DNA of 64,000 bases from Sporolactobacillus mangiferae (GTDB lineage Bacteria > Bacillota > Bacilli > Bacillales > Sporolactobacillaceae), in NCBI RefSeq assembly GCF_023336505.1, contig NZ_JAMAST010000001.1:62001-126000 (forward strand), written 5' to 3'. Of the stretch, positions 1 to 9,997 are shown piece by piece. The notes beneath the pieces were generated by a model. It was not told where the DNA came from. It searched no databases and saw only the letters and a list, made by a program, of their open reading frames with translations. The translations under genes were made by a program, and so were the position numbers. Each line of letters opens with the position of its first letter. The stretch's first letter is position 1.

Positions 1-160
1 AAAATTCATCCATCTGTTCCGGTTCCTGATCAAATGGAGCAAGTCGGGTCGTAATTTCCTGATAGGTGAGCGAACCTCTCTTTTTGCCGAGTTCAAGCAG
101 CTGTTCCTTTTCCTGATCCACGGTTAATTCCTGATCCGTCTTGCTAACTTTTCCAGCCAT
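1..160 (-). CDS. rpoD: RNA polymerase primary sigma factor (sigma-A), N-terminal part only
   Basis: The reverse strand encodes the first 53 residues ([20 protein letters not shown] at the N-terminus), which match sigma region 1.1 of RpoD/SigA; the rest lies outside the window. An exceptionally strong ribosome binding site, GGAGGGGGTCAA, ends directly at the ATG. It is the last visible gene of yqxD-dnaG-rpoD, the conserved macromolecular-synthesis operon joining primase and housekeeping sigma factor. It directs RNA polymerase core to vegetative promoters. Assignment rests on region 1.1 plus position after dnaG. Confidence 0.9.
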   Translation of the reverse strand, partial: MAGKVSKTDQELTVDQEKEQLLELGKKRGSLTYQEITTRLAPFDQEPEQMDEF

Positions 161-202
161 TTGACCCCCTCCTTCCAAATCCTGTTCACGCTCAATTTGC
201 GA

Positions 203-2002
203 TTAGCTTAACTGTTTTTTCGCGCTGATAATTTCGGACAGCATCTGAGCAGCAAGTTCATAGTTGCCGCTTTGTTCCGCCTGCTTTCTCTGTTCTTCTT
301 TATCCGCAATCAGCGCCGATTTAGCATGCCTGATGACTTGCTTCATGCAATCCTCAATTTCCTGATCATTTACTTGGCTGCTCATCGGCATGAGAGATAA
401 TTCCGTGACCTTGCGCTGTAAAACCGGATCATCCAGTTTTTGCAGAAACAGCCCTTCATCGGGCGGATTGCCTTGTTCATAGTATGCGTAAAGATATGCA
501 GATAAAGCCTGATGAACGTCAATAGTAAATGAACCACCTATGGTGTCTCGAATTCGATCAGATATCTCCCTGCTTCTCATCATCCTTGCGAGCAACTTTC
601 GCTCTGCCATTTCGTATGCAGGTGGAACCCGATGGCTCCTCTCAAGCAAGACAGTGCCCTTTCTTTGTTCCCGTCTTTGCTTCGTGACACTCATTTGATG
701 TAACTGCTTTTTCAAAGAGTCAAGTGAAACTGAGAATTCCTCCGAAAGCAAATGAAGATAATGGTCGCGTTCAACCGCACGAGTGAGTGAAGTCATTTCC
801 TTCAATACTTCTTCAATGTAAAGAAGGCGATCTCCTTCATCACTTAGATTCCTTTTTCTTCGGAGATAATTCATCTTAAAGGTCATCAGTGTTTGACTTG
901 CCCCTATTACATCACTTTTAAATCGTTCGCCGCCAAACTTGCGAATGTAGTCATCGGGGTCAAAGCCTTCCGGCATATTTGCTATTTTAATGATCTTTCC
1001 ATTTCCCTGAAGCATTTCGGCAGCCCGAAAACTTGCTTCAACACCTGCCGTGTCTGAATCATAGCAAATGATAATCGTATCAGCTATTCTTGTCAGTGCC
1101 GATGCCTGCGCTTCGGTCAATGAGGTGCCCATGGATGCCACACTGTTCAACACGCCTGCCTGATGTGCCCGTATCACATCAACATAGCCCTCAAGCAGAA
1201 CCACCTGACTGCTTTTTCGAATCGCCTGCCTTGCCAAATGAAATCCGTAAAGAATCTGCCCTTTATGAAAAGCATCGGATTCAGGAGAGTTTAAATATTT
1301 AGGCTTCTCGTCACCAAGCGTCCTTCCACCAAAAGCGACCGTTTTTCCTGCCATATTAAAAATGGGAAAGATGATCCGATTGCGGAATCGATCAAAATAT
1401 TTATCATCAAATCCGCGTTTTTTAATCATACCTGCCTGTTCCATAAGTTCGAGTCGGATGCCTCTTTTTTGCAGAAATTTTGTCACCACATCCCAACTGT
1501 CCACCGCATAACCGATCTGGAACCGTTCAATCATCTCCTCATTAAATCCACGCGATTCAAGATAATGCATGCCCGGTGTGCCGTATTTTGCAGTTGTCAG
1601 TAAATAATGATAAAATTTCGTTAAGAGCTCCAGCCCTTCGATAGTCTGTTTCTTCTTTTGGTTATTGGGACTGTGAAAGTCTTTTTTCGAAAAAGAAGTG
1701 TCCAGCTGAATATTGGCACGGTCAGCAAGAAATTGAACCGATTCGGTAAAAGACATGCCCTCGATCTCCATCATGAATGTAAAAAGATTCCCGCCGGCGC
1801 CACAGCCAAAGCAATGGTAAAGCTGTTTATCCGGTGACACAGAAAAAGAAGGAGTACGTTCAGAATGAAAGGGGCAGAGACCAATATAATTTTTCCCCTG
1901 TTTCTTTAACTGTACGTATCCGCCGATCACATCAACAATGTCCAGAGACTTTCTTATCTTTTCGATGACTTGTTCCTGAAGTTGCAAATTTGCATGCACC
2001 AC
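203..2002 (-). CDS. dnaG: DNA primase
   Basis: Synthesises RNA primers at the replication fork. The 599-residue protein has the CHC2 zinc ribbon (C43, H46, C64, C67), a Toprim catalytic core with EGYVD at 271-275 and DSD at 315-317, and a C-terminal DnaB-helicase-binding region. Length is normal for Firmicutes. The listed start is GTG, 9 bases after the yqxD stop, with a weak ribosome site; a TTG five codons later (1987) has a GGTGG site 11 bases upstream and is a real alternative. It sits between yqxD and rpoD in the sigma-A operon. Confidence 0.97.
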   Translation of the reverse strand: MVHANLQLQEQVIEKIRKSLDIVDVIGGYVQLKKQGKNYIGLCPFHSERTPSFSVSPDKQLYHCFGCGAGGNLFTFMMEIEGMSFTESVQFLADRANIQLDTSFSKKDFHSPNNQKKKQTIEGLELLTKFYHYLLTTAKYGTPGMHYLESRGFNEEMIERFQIGYAVDSWDVVTKFLQKRGIRLELMEQAGMIKKRGFDDKYFDRFRNRIIFPIFNMAGKTVAFGGRTLGDEKPKYLNSPESDAFHKGQILYGFHLARQAIRKSSQVVLLEGYVDVIRAHQAGVLNSVASMGTSLTEAQASALTRIADTIIICYDSDTAGVEASFRAAEMLQGNGKIIKIANMPEGFDPDDYIRKFGGERFKSDVIGASQTLMTFKMNYLRRKRNLSDEGDRLLYIEEVLKEMTSLTRAVERDHYLHLLSEEFSVSLDSLKKQLHQMSVTKQRREQRKGTVLLERSHRVPPAYEMAERKLLARMMRSREISDRIRDTIGGSFTIDVHQALSAYLYAYYEQGNPPDEGLFLQKLDDPVLQRKVTELSLMPMSSQVNDQEIEDCMKQVIRHAKSALIADKEEQRKQAEQSGNYELAAQMLSEIISAKKQLS

Positions 2003-2011
2003 CAGTTATTC

Positions 2012-2476
2012 TTACTTATTTATATCCCAATGATCGATCCTGCATAACAGTTTTGTTAAAGCTTCAGAAAAATATTTTCGATCTCGATTCGTGAAGGGCT
2101 TCGGCCCCCTCACCTTTTTACCGGCATTCAGTGCTTGGTAGGCACGGTATCTGCGTTCAAGCAGCATAGCGACATTTCGTTCATCAATTAACAGACCACG
2201 CACGGTAAGCACCCACACCTGACGCTTTGTCAGTAAACCTGCGAGTCCGATATCCTGAGTAATAACAAGGTCACTTGCCTGTGCATGATTAGCAATGTAG
2301 AGATCAGCGGCCTCCTTTTCCTGATCAACAAAAATCCAGGTCCCCTCCTGATTTGCCGAATATGCTGCATATGAAGCAACAAAAACAGGTTCCACACCAA
2401 AGGCTTGTGTAATCGATAAAATTTCATTTTTCACGGGACATGCATCAGCATCGACAAATAATGTGATCTTTTTCAT
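2012..2476 (-). CDS. yqxD: YaiI/YqxD family (DUF188) protein
   Basis: A 154-residue protein of the UPF0178/DUF188 family, recognisable from the N-terminal VDADACPVK motif (residues 8-16) and a conserved DIGLAG segment. The acidic residues suggest a PIN-like fold, but the biochemical role is not established. It is the first gene of yqxD-dnaG-rpoD as in B. subtilis. The ATG has no close ribosome site, and a sigma-H-like promoter ends only about 10 bases upstream, so transcripts from that promoter may serve dnaG and rpoD more than this gene. Confidence 0.9.
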   Translation of the reverse strand: MKKITLFVDADACPVKNEILSITQAFGVEPVFVASYAAYSANQEGTWIFVDQEKEAADLYIANHAQASDLVITQDIGLAGLLTKRQVWVLTVRGLLIDERNVAMLLERRYRAYQALNAGKKVRGPKPFTNRDRKYFSEALTKLLCRIDHWDINK

Positions 2477-2486
2477 CAGTTTAAGG

Positions 2487-2514
2487 ATTCTCTATTTCCT
2501 GTAAAAAATCCTGC
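2487..2514 (-). promoter_or_regulatory. Candidate sigma-H promoter of yqxD-dnaG-rpoD
   Basis: On the minus strand GCAGGATTT is followed by 12 bases and AGAGAAT. This fits the published sigma-H consensus RnAGGAwWW-N11-12-RnnGAAT at every defined position checked. In B. subtilis the sigA operon also carries a sigma-H promoter, so position and pattern agree. The predicted start lies within a few bases of the yqxD ATG. Confidence 0.6.
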
Positions 2515-2544
2515 ATGTACCTTTATGTTTTTATTTTTAAAATA

Positions 2545-2571
2545 GTGTCACAATATGTCGAATAATGACAC
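2545..2571. promoter_or_regulatory. Inverted repeat GTGTCA-N15-TGACAC, possible operator
   Basis: A 6-bp perfect inverted repeat with a 15-bp AT-rich spacer lies about 70 bp upstream of yqxD in the 252-bp gap between yqxD and ccpN. It is not followed by a T-tract on either strand, so it does not look like a terminator. The factor is unknown. The rest of the gap shows AT-rich sequence without an ORF. Confidence 0.3.
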
Positions 2572-2728
2572 ATACACAACAAAGTAATATTATAAACTAA
2601 ATTTATTTATTAAGACAGAGAAAACACTTTTCTTTTTTGTGTCTGGCAAGGTTAGGCCATGGTTGGCATTCTATTCAAAAAACCGGCGAAAATCAAGTTT
2701 TTCTTATCAAATAGCGTAGGGGCGAAAA

Positions 2729-3367
2729 TCATGACTTTTCAGGATTCTTACCATGGGCGAAGCTGACAAACGCCTTCGTGATATTGGTCTTTGTCATTCG
2801 GCCGATCACTTCGAATCCATTTCCCCTTTCCTGAACTACCGGCACGGCATCAACTTCTTTCTTAATCAGAAGCAGAGCCACGTCCAGCACCGTATCCTTT
2901 TGCTTACAGTACGCGATATTAGGCATTCGTGACATGATGACACTGACCGGAACTTGATTCATATCCTGTGAACCGATGGCTGCTCTAAGCAAATCTTTTC
3001 GTGACAGCACACCGGAGAGCAATCCGTGTTCATCAACAACAAACAGTGAACCTACATCCTCAACGAACATCTCACATACCGCTTTATATGCGGATGCGGA
3101 TTCAGGAATAACCACCGGGGTTGATTGAAATTGTTTCACTTGCATTTTCATGATTTCTTCATATACGATTGTTTCTGAGGTTCTACCTGTATAAAAGTAA
3201 CCAACTCTCGGACGCGCTTCAAGAAATCCAGACATTGTCAGGATCGATAAATCCGGTCGAAGCGTCGCGCGTGTTACATTCAAATGCTCAGCTATTTGTT
3301 CCCCGGTGATCGGCGCTTGTTTTTTTACTATTTCAATAATTTTATGCTGCCGATCATTAAGTTCCAC
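2729..3367 (-). CDS. ccpN: CcpN-type transcriptional repressor (HTH plus two CBS domains)
   Basis: A 212-residue protein with an N-terminal winged helix (about 1-60; TGEQIAEHLNVTRATLRPDL) and two CBS domains (about 80-140 and 145-205). CcpN in B. subtilis represses gluconeogenic genes gapB and pckA during glycolytic growth and senses nucleotides and metabolites through the CBS pair. The locus agrees (recO side of dnaG). In B. subtilis the next gene is yqfL, encoding a kinase/phosphatase of PEP synthase; it is absent here, as are glyQS upstream. Confidence 0.93.
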   Translation of the reverse strand: MELNDRQHKIIEIVKKQAPITGEQIAEHLNVTRATLRPDLSILTMSGFLEARPRVGYFYTGRTSETIVYEEIMKMQVKQFQSTPVVIPESASAYKAVCEMFVEDVGSLFVVDEHGLLSGVLSRKDLLRAAIGSQDMNQVPVSVIMSRMPNIAYCKQKDTVLDVALLLIKKEVDAVPVVQERGNGFEVIGRMTKTNITKAFVSFAHGKNPEKS

Positions 3368-3413
3368 AGCAAGCCCCTCCCTTTTTTCTTTTAACCGTCT
3401 CCTCCACCATCAA

Positions 3414-4169
3414 TCATGCTTCATCGCTTCGAAACTTGGCCAATTGTTTGATAAAGTGGGTGGATCGGAGTTTAATGCCCGCATTGTCCTCATAATAAGA
3501 ATAAACGATTGATTCCAACTCGCCAATAGTTTTTGTTTTCAGTGCTATTTTTCCCAGCCTTTCAAGCGGCACCGCCCGCAGCAGCGGTAGAAGTCGTTGA
3601 GCGGCAGGACTGATGTTCTGTGCATACCGATCAATATGTGCGCAGTTTCTGCAAAGAAATCCGCCTTCTGAGATTGAAAATAAGTAATCCATCTTTTTTT
3701 CATGGCACCTCGTGCAGCAGGACAGCTCAGGATCAATCCCGGCAAGCGGCATCATTTTTAGTGCACAGATTAAGGCCAGAACCGGGGAACTCGTTCCTTT
3801 TTCCATAAGCAGCAGTGCATCACGCAGTAAATGATACAATCCCTGCGCCGGCTGTCTCTCTTCGGTCAGACGGTCCACAAGCTCTAAAATCAAAGCCGCG
3901 TAACCCATCTTCTCAATATCCTCCCGCACGGCGCGTAAGGGATTGATCGATTCCGCCTGATACAACACACCAAGGCCCCTGCCTTTACGAAAAAGACAGA
4001 GGCCGTAAAAAAGAACGTGGCTGACCGCGGATAATGGATTGCTTGGTTTTCTTGCTCCTCTCACCATCAGCCCGATTTTGCCAAACTGTTCTGTATACAA
4101 TGTAACAATTTTATTACTCTCCCCATAGTCTGTTGTGCGAATGATAATTCCTTCCGCTTTAGCCATCAT
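3414..4169 (-). CDS. recO: DNA repair protein RecO
   Basis: Recombination mediator of the RecFOR pathway that anneals ssDNA and helps load RecA. It has an N-terminal OB fold (AKAEGIIIRTTDYGE) and a C-terminal domain with a four-cysteine zinc site (about C152, C155, C173, C176 from the chosen start). The frame stays open 16 codons further upstream, but that would overlap yqzL and lacks family similarity, so the start is set at the Met-Met-Ala-Lys site, 37 bases after the yqzL stop, with AAGGGGAG upstream. Length then is 251 residues. Confidence 0.95.
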   Translation of the reverse strand: MMAKAEGIIIRTTDYGESNKIVTLYTEQFGKIGLMVRGARKPSNPLSAVSHVLFYGLCLFRKGRGLGVLYQAESINPLRAVREDIEKMGYAALILELVDRLTEERQPAQGLYHLLRDALLLMEKGTSSPVLALICALKMMPLAGIDPELSCCTRCHEKKMDYLFSISEGGFLCRNCAHIDRYAQNISPAAQRLLPLLRAVPLERLGKIALKTKTIGELESIVYSYYEDNAGIKLRSTHFIKQLAKFRSDEA

Positions 4170-4206
4170 CAGGATCAACACGCTCCCCTTGCGTCGATTC
4201 ACTGCT

Positions 4207-4356
4207 TTATGACGCACCTGCCTGTTTTTTCGCAGCAGCTATCTTTCTGCCAAAATGTTCTGGTTTCGCATATCCTGTACGTTCTAATTCCTTAATTAAA
4301 AGATAAGAGCCAATGCTCCCTGTCATGCTGAATAATTTCCAACTAAGTTCTAACAT
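4207..4356 (-). CDS. yqzL: YqzL family small protein
   Basis: A 49-residue ORF between era and recO, beginning MLELSWKLFSMTGSIGSYLL and ending in a lysine/alanine-rich tail. It matches the short YqzL family found at exactly this place in Bacillus (era-yqzL-recO). The start has an AAGG-type site about 7 bases upstream (GGAAGGATGAGACAA then ATG). The function of the family is not known. Its stop lies downstream of the longer recO reading, which supports the shorter recO start. Confidence 0.88.
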   Translation of the reverse strand: MLELSWKLFSMTGSIGSYLLIKELERTGYAKPEHFGRKIAAAKKQAGAS

Positions 4357-4468
4357 TTGTCTCATCCTTCCCATTTTTTCGCCTCAGTTATAGAGTGAAC
4401 GAAAAAAAAGGAATCATGTGATGCAATGATTGTCAATAAATCATGGAAATGGAAACGAGACCATTAAA

Positions 4469-6161
<1,693 letters not shown>

Positions 6162-6162
6162 T

Positions 6163-6639
6163 TTATCCCCTGCTTAATCCAAATGAAGAAAGAATCCGTT
6201 CCTGAAGACCAAACATTTCCTTCTCCTGTTCTTTGGTCTGATGATCATAACCAAGAAGATGCAAAAGTCCGTGAACAACAAGAAACCCAAGTTCACGCTC
6301 AAATGAGTGATTATATTCGACAGCCTGCTCATGCGCGCGCTCAACAGAAATGATGATATCACCCAGCACTCTGGGCGCTCCTTCTTCGCGCAGTATTGGT
6401 ACCTCATCTGCCCCCATCTCTTCAAGAGCAAACGAGATGACGTCTGTCGGCTGGTCAATGCTTCGATACTCTCGATTGATCACCTGAATACGTTTATTAT
6501 CAACGAAAGTTATCGAACACTCGATTTCTCCGGCCAGGTTCAGCTGCCCGGCAGCGTAATCAATCAGACGGATCACAGCTTCCTGAATATTATCATTAAT
6601 TTCTCCAGTTTCATCATGCATATCAATGGTCATTGTCAT
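6163..6639 (-). CDS. ybeY: Endoribonuclease YbeY (16S rRNA maturation)
   Basis: A 158-residue UPF0054 metalloprotein with the signature HGLLHLLGYDH (H123, H127, H133), which binds one metal ion, and the upstream RxxDxPTDVISF-type motif (RSIDQPTDVISF). YbeY family members act in 16S rRNA 3'-end processing and ribosome quality control. It is placed between pgpH (7-bp gap) and dgkA (1-bp gap), so the genes are almost certainly co-transcribed. Confidence 0.96.
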   Translation of the reverse strand: MTMTIDMHDETGEINDNIQEAVIRLIDYAAGQLNLAGEIECSITFVDNKRIQVINREYRSIDQPTDVISFALEEMGADEVPILREEGAPRVLGDIIISVERAHEQAVEYNHSFERELGFLVVHGLLHLLGYDHQTKEQEKEMFGLQERILSSFGLSRG

Positions 6640-6646
6640 TTCGAGT

Positions 6647-8785
6647 TCACCTTTTCATTTTGAGGTCTTTTGGATATTCAATGCGTGAATGATAGACACC
6701 GCGCAATGTCTCATCAATTGATCGTTCGACACGTTTCAATTCCTTTAATGTGATATTGCATTCATCAAACTGACCGTCACTCAAACGATCATTAAAAATA
6801 TTTTTTACCAGATTATTTACCTTGACCGGATTGGGTTTCTTCATTGCACGCACTGCTGCCTCAATACTGTCTGCAAGTTCGACGACAGCTGCTTCCTTAG
6901 TCTGCACCTTTGGACCCGGATAGCGAAACTCACTTTCATCAATCAATGTATTACTCTGTTCCTTAGCCTTTACATAAAAATATTTAAGCAGCGTCGTCCC
7001 ATGATGCTGTTCAGCGACATCGACAATTTCCTTCGGCATACGGTACTGCCTGAGGATTTCTGCTCCATCGTACGGATGAGAAATTATAATTGTTCGACTG
7101 AGCTGAGGTGAGATTTTATCATGTGGATTGATTCCGTCCATCTGGTTTTCAACAAAGAATTTAGGCCTTTTTGTCTTTCCCACGTCATGATAATACGCGG
7201 CAACTCTTGCCAGCAAACCATTTGCACCAATAACTTCACAGGCGCGTTCAGCAATATTGGCAACCATAAGACTGTGATGGTAAGTGCCTGGAGCTTCAAC
7301 CAGTATTTTTCTGAGCAGCGGATGATTGGGATTCGACAGTTCAATCAGCCGAATCGGCGAAAGAATTTGGAAACCCGTCTCAAAAAGCGGCATCAATCCG
7401 TTGGTCAATATAACTACGATAAATCCAGACAAAGCCGCGAATCCCAGGCTGAGCCCTGTACTTACCGGTGAAAATGGCGTATTCTGAAACATAAAAAGTG
7501 CAAGTACAGCCAGAACATTCACCAATGCAATCAGGCCGCCGGTTTGAACGATTTTCGGCCGTGCCATCCTCTTCTTCAGAACGAATGCTCCGGCAAGTGT
7601 CGAAAGAAATAAATAGATACCGAAAGGAGCGTCAAAAATTGCCGCTTTGGCGCTGATTCCGTAGATAACGCTGCCCACAAGCGAAAGCATTGCTCCAGAG
7701 GCAAACGCAACGCGCTCATTTAACAATATCCGAATCATCAGTGATGCTGTTGCAAGTGGCAACACATAGGAAATGCCTGGAACCCCTGTCAGTTTAAGAA
7801 AACTGCACAATTTTATAAGTGCAGCCGCTCCAGCAAAGATAATCGCATACATATAAAGAAATTTCACGGAGACTTTTTGCTGTTTTTCTCTAAACCGATA
7901 GTATTCAAACCAAAAGAGAAACATAATAAATCCGATAAGCAATAATAAGCCGACAAAGGGAATAATATTGAAGTGATCATCAAGAAGCCCGACAAGTTTC
8001 AGCTGGCGAATCATATCATTAGTAACCAATTCACCCTTCTTCACAATAACTTCTCCCTGATGAATCACAACTTCATCAACGTTGCTTGCTGCCTCCTGCT
8101 TATTTTGCTTGGTTGCATTAGCGTCAAAGGAATAATTTGCGGTAATGTACGCATGAAGCACATCATTAAGTGCCTGACGCATGCCGTCATTCAGTACTGA
8201 TGATGGCAGTTGTGCAGAGGCCTTATTCTGCACGCGTTCCAAGTCATTCCAGCCAATCTTGTCATTCATCGCTTCATAGATACCTGTACTGGCAATATCT
8301 ACCGCAATTTGCAGATTGTGATCTGATGCTGTGCTCAGGGTGCCAAGCGTTTTGTCGGAGAGCTGTGAATCGGAAGAACCGGAAAGCCTGTCCTTGATGG
8401 CCTGAACCGCCGTATTTATTTCTGTCTGAGATGAGTCAGAGCTGATCTTATCTTCTTTCTTTACCGCAGTAATCGTATCAAACAGATCACCGACTTTCTC
8501 CACCTGGATTAAAGCAAGATTTTTATTATAAACATAGGCTGAAGGCGTGGATCCAATCGCTTCCTGTCGTTTTGCCTGAGTGGCCTGCGTGTCAACCGTA
8601 TCAATTGGCGACTGAATATCGCTGGTCGCGATTTCATGAAGTTTTACATCTGGATCTCTCGGTAATACACTGCCGATCATCAGTCCATAGAGAATACAGC
8701 CGACAATCAGTACAATGACCCAGTCAGACAAATAATTCAGTGCAACGTATTTTATTTTTTGTTTGATTGGGCTTGATTGTAACAT
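6647..8785 (-). CDS. pgpH: Cyclic-di-AMP phosphodiesterase PgpH (7TMR-HD)
   Basis: A 712-residue membrane enzyme that degrades the second messenger c-di-AMP. Layout: one N-terminal transmembrane helix (about 20-40), a large extracellular 7TMR-HDED domain (about 50-270), a cluster of seven membrane helices (about 275-470) and a cytoplasmic HD domain with YHHSLMVANIAE and YYHDVGK (around residue 530). The B. subtilis counterpart is YqfF/PgpH. It lies directly behind phoH and ahead of ybeY, consistent with the conserved cluster. Confidence 0.95.
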   Translation of the reverse strand: MLQSSPIKQKIKYVALNYLSDWVIVLIVGCILYGLMIGSVLPRDPDVKLHEIATSDIQSPIDTVDTQATQAKRQEAIGSTPSAYVYNKNLALIQVEKVGDLFDTITAVKKEDKISSDSSQTEINTAVQAIKDRLSGSSDSQLSDKTLGTLSTASDHNLQIAVDIASTGIYEAMNDKIGWNDLERVQNKASAQLPSSVLNDGMRQALNDVLHAYITANYSFDANATKQNKQEAASNVDEVVIHQGEVIVKKGELVTNDMIRQLKLVGLLDDHFNIIPFVGLLLLIGFIMFLFWFEYYRFREKQQKVSVKFLYMYAIIFAGAAALIKLCSFLKLTGVPGISYVLPLATASLMIRILLNERVAFASGAMLSLVGSVIYGISAKAAIFDAPFGIYLFLSTLAGAFVLKKRMARPKIVQTGGLIALVNVLAVLALFMFQNTPFSPVSTGLSLGFAALSGFIVVILTNGLMPLFETGFQILSPIRLIELSNPNHPLLRKILVEAPGTYHHSLMVANIAERACEVIGANGLLARVAAYYHDVGKTKRPKFFVENQMDGINPHDKISPQLSRTIIISHPYDGAEILRQYRMPKEIVDVAEQHHGTTLLKYFYVKAKEQSNTLIDESEFRYPGPKVQTKEAAVVELADSIEAAVRAMKKPNPVKVNNLVKNIFNDRLSDGQFDECNITLKELKRVERSIDETLRGVYHSRIEYPKDLKMKR

Positions 8786-8868
8786 CGCTATGCCTCCACG
8801 ACTTATTTTCTCAAAGCCTGGCGCAATTGTTAAAACAAGTAAGCAGGTAAACCGGATTACGCAGCGTT

Positions 8869-9834
8869 TCAGTCCCCATAGGCTTCAATGATTTTTTGAA
8901 CAAGCGGATGCCTCACAACATCAGTGCGGCTTAATTGAATAAAAGAAATTTCATCGACCTGTCCCAGCAATTCTTTCGCTGTTTTTAATCCCGACTTTTT
9001 CCCTTTCGGCAAATCAACCTGAGTGATGTCACCGGTGATAATCATTTTAGAACCGAACCCAAGTCTTGTAAGGAACATTTTCATTTGTTCCTGTGTTGTG
9101 TTCTGAGCTTCATCCAGGATCACATAGGCATCTTCCAGAGTTCTTCCCCTCATATAGGCAAGAGGTGCTATTTCAATTGTTCCTCTTTCAATTAATCGCA
9201 ATGTATGTTCTGAGCCCAGCACATCATGAAGTGCATCATAAAGGGGTCTTAAATATGGATCCACTTTCTCTTTCAGATCACCAGGGAGAAAGCCGAGGTT
9301 TTCTCCCGCTTCAACTGCTGGCCGGGTCAGGATGAGACGTTTGATTTTTCCGGCTTTCATCGCAGTCACGGCCATGACAACCGCTAAATAGGTTTTCCCC
9401 GTTCCGGCCGGTCCGATGGCGAAGACCATATCATGTTTACTGATCGCTTCTACATATTTTTTTTGACCAAGCGTTTTAACACGAATTGGCTTGCCCTTGC
9501 TGTTCGTCGTAATTTCACTTTCGTTTCCATATAAATCATCAAATGCATCAAGTTGCCCGTTATCCGCCATTTTAAGCGCATAAACCACATCCCGATCAGT
9601 GATGGCAATTCCTTTTCTAATCAGGCTGAGCAGCGCTTTCAGAACCTGTTCCACTTTTCTTGCGCTTTCTTCACGCTCAGCTGACACATTCACCGATCCG
9701 CCCCTTGTCACGATTGAAATGCCAAGTGTCTGTTCAATAATTTTTAAATGGGCATCCCTCGGTCCGAACAGGAGCATTGCCTCATTTCCGTTTTCAAAAT
9801 TCAGTGTAATTTTATATAAGTGGCGTTCTGGCAA
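8869..9834 (-). CDS. phoH: PhoH-like ATPase
   Basis: A 321-residue P-loop protein with Walker A GPAGTGKT at 141-148 and Walker B VILDEAQN. It belongs to the PhoH/PhoL branch that lacks the PIN domain of the PhoH2 fusion. The linkage phoH-pgpH-ybeY suggests a role in RNA metabolism with YbeY, but its substrate is not defined. The 163-bp gap upstream towards yqfD shows no ORF. Confidence 0.93.
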   Translation of the reverse strand: MPERHLYKITLNFENGNEAMLLFGPRDAHLKIIEQTLGISIVTRGGSVNVSAEREESARKVEQVLKALLSLIRKGIAITDRDVVYALKMADNGQLDAFDDLYGNESEITTNSKGKPIRVKTLGQKKYVEAISKHDMVFAIGPAGTGKTYLAVVMAVTAMKAGKIKRLILTRPAVEAGENLGFLPGDLKEKVDPYLRPLYDALHDVLGSEHTLRLIERGTIEIAPLAYMRGRTLEDAYVILDEAQNTTQEQMKMFLTRLGFGSKMIITGDITQVDLPKGKKSGLKTAKELLGQVDEISFIQLSRTDVVRHPLVQKIIEAYGD

Positions 9835-9997
9835 ACTCTATGTGTCCCCCTCAAAATCAGTAACGTTTCCATTATTTTATCATAGGTATCACATTAAATT
9901 CCAATCGGTTTTATGCCCACCGTTTTGTGACTCATTCAATAAACCGTGTACATCCACGTATTGCTCCAAAAATCGTTATCACTGTGCAGTTAGCCAG

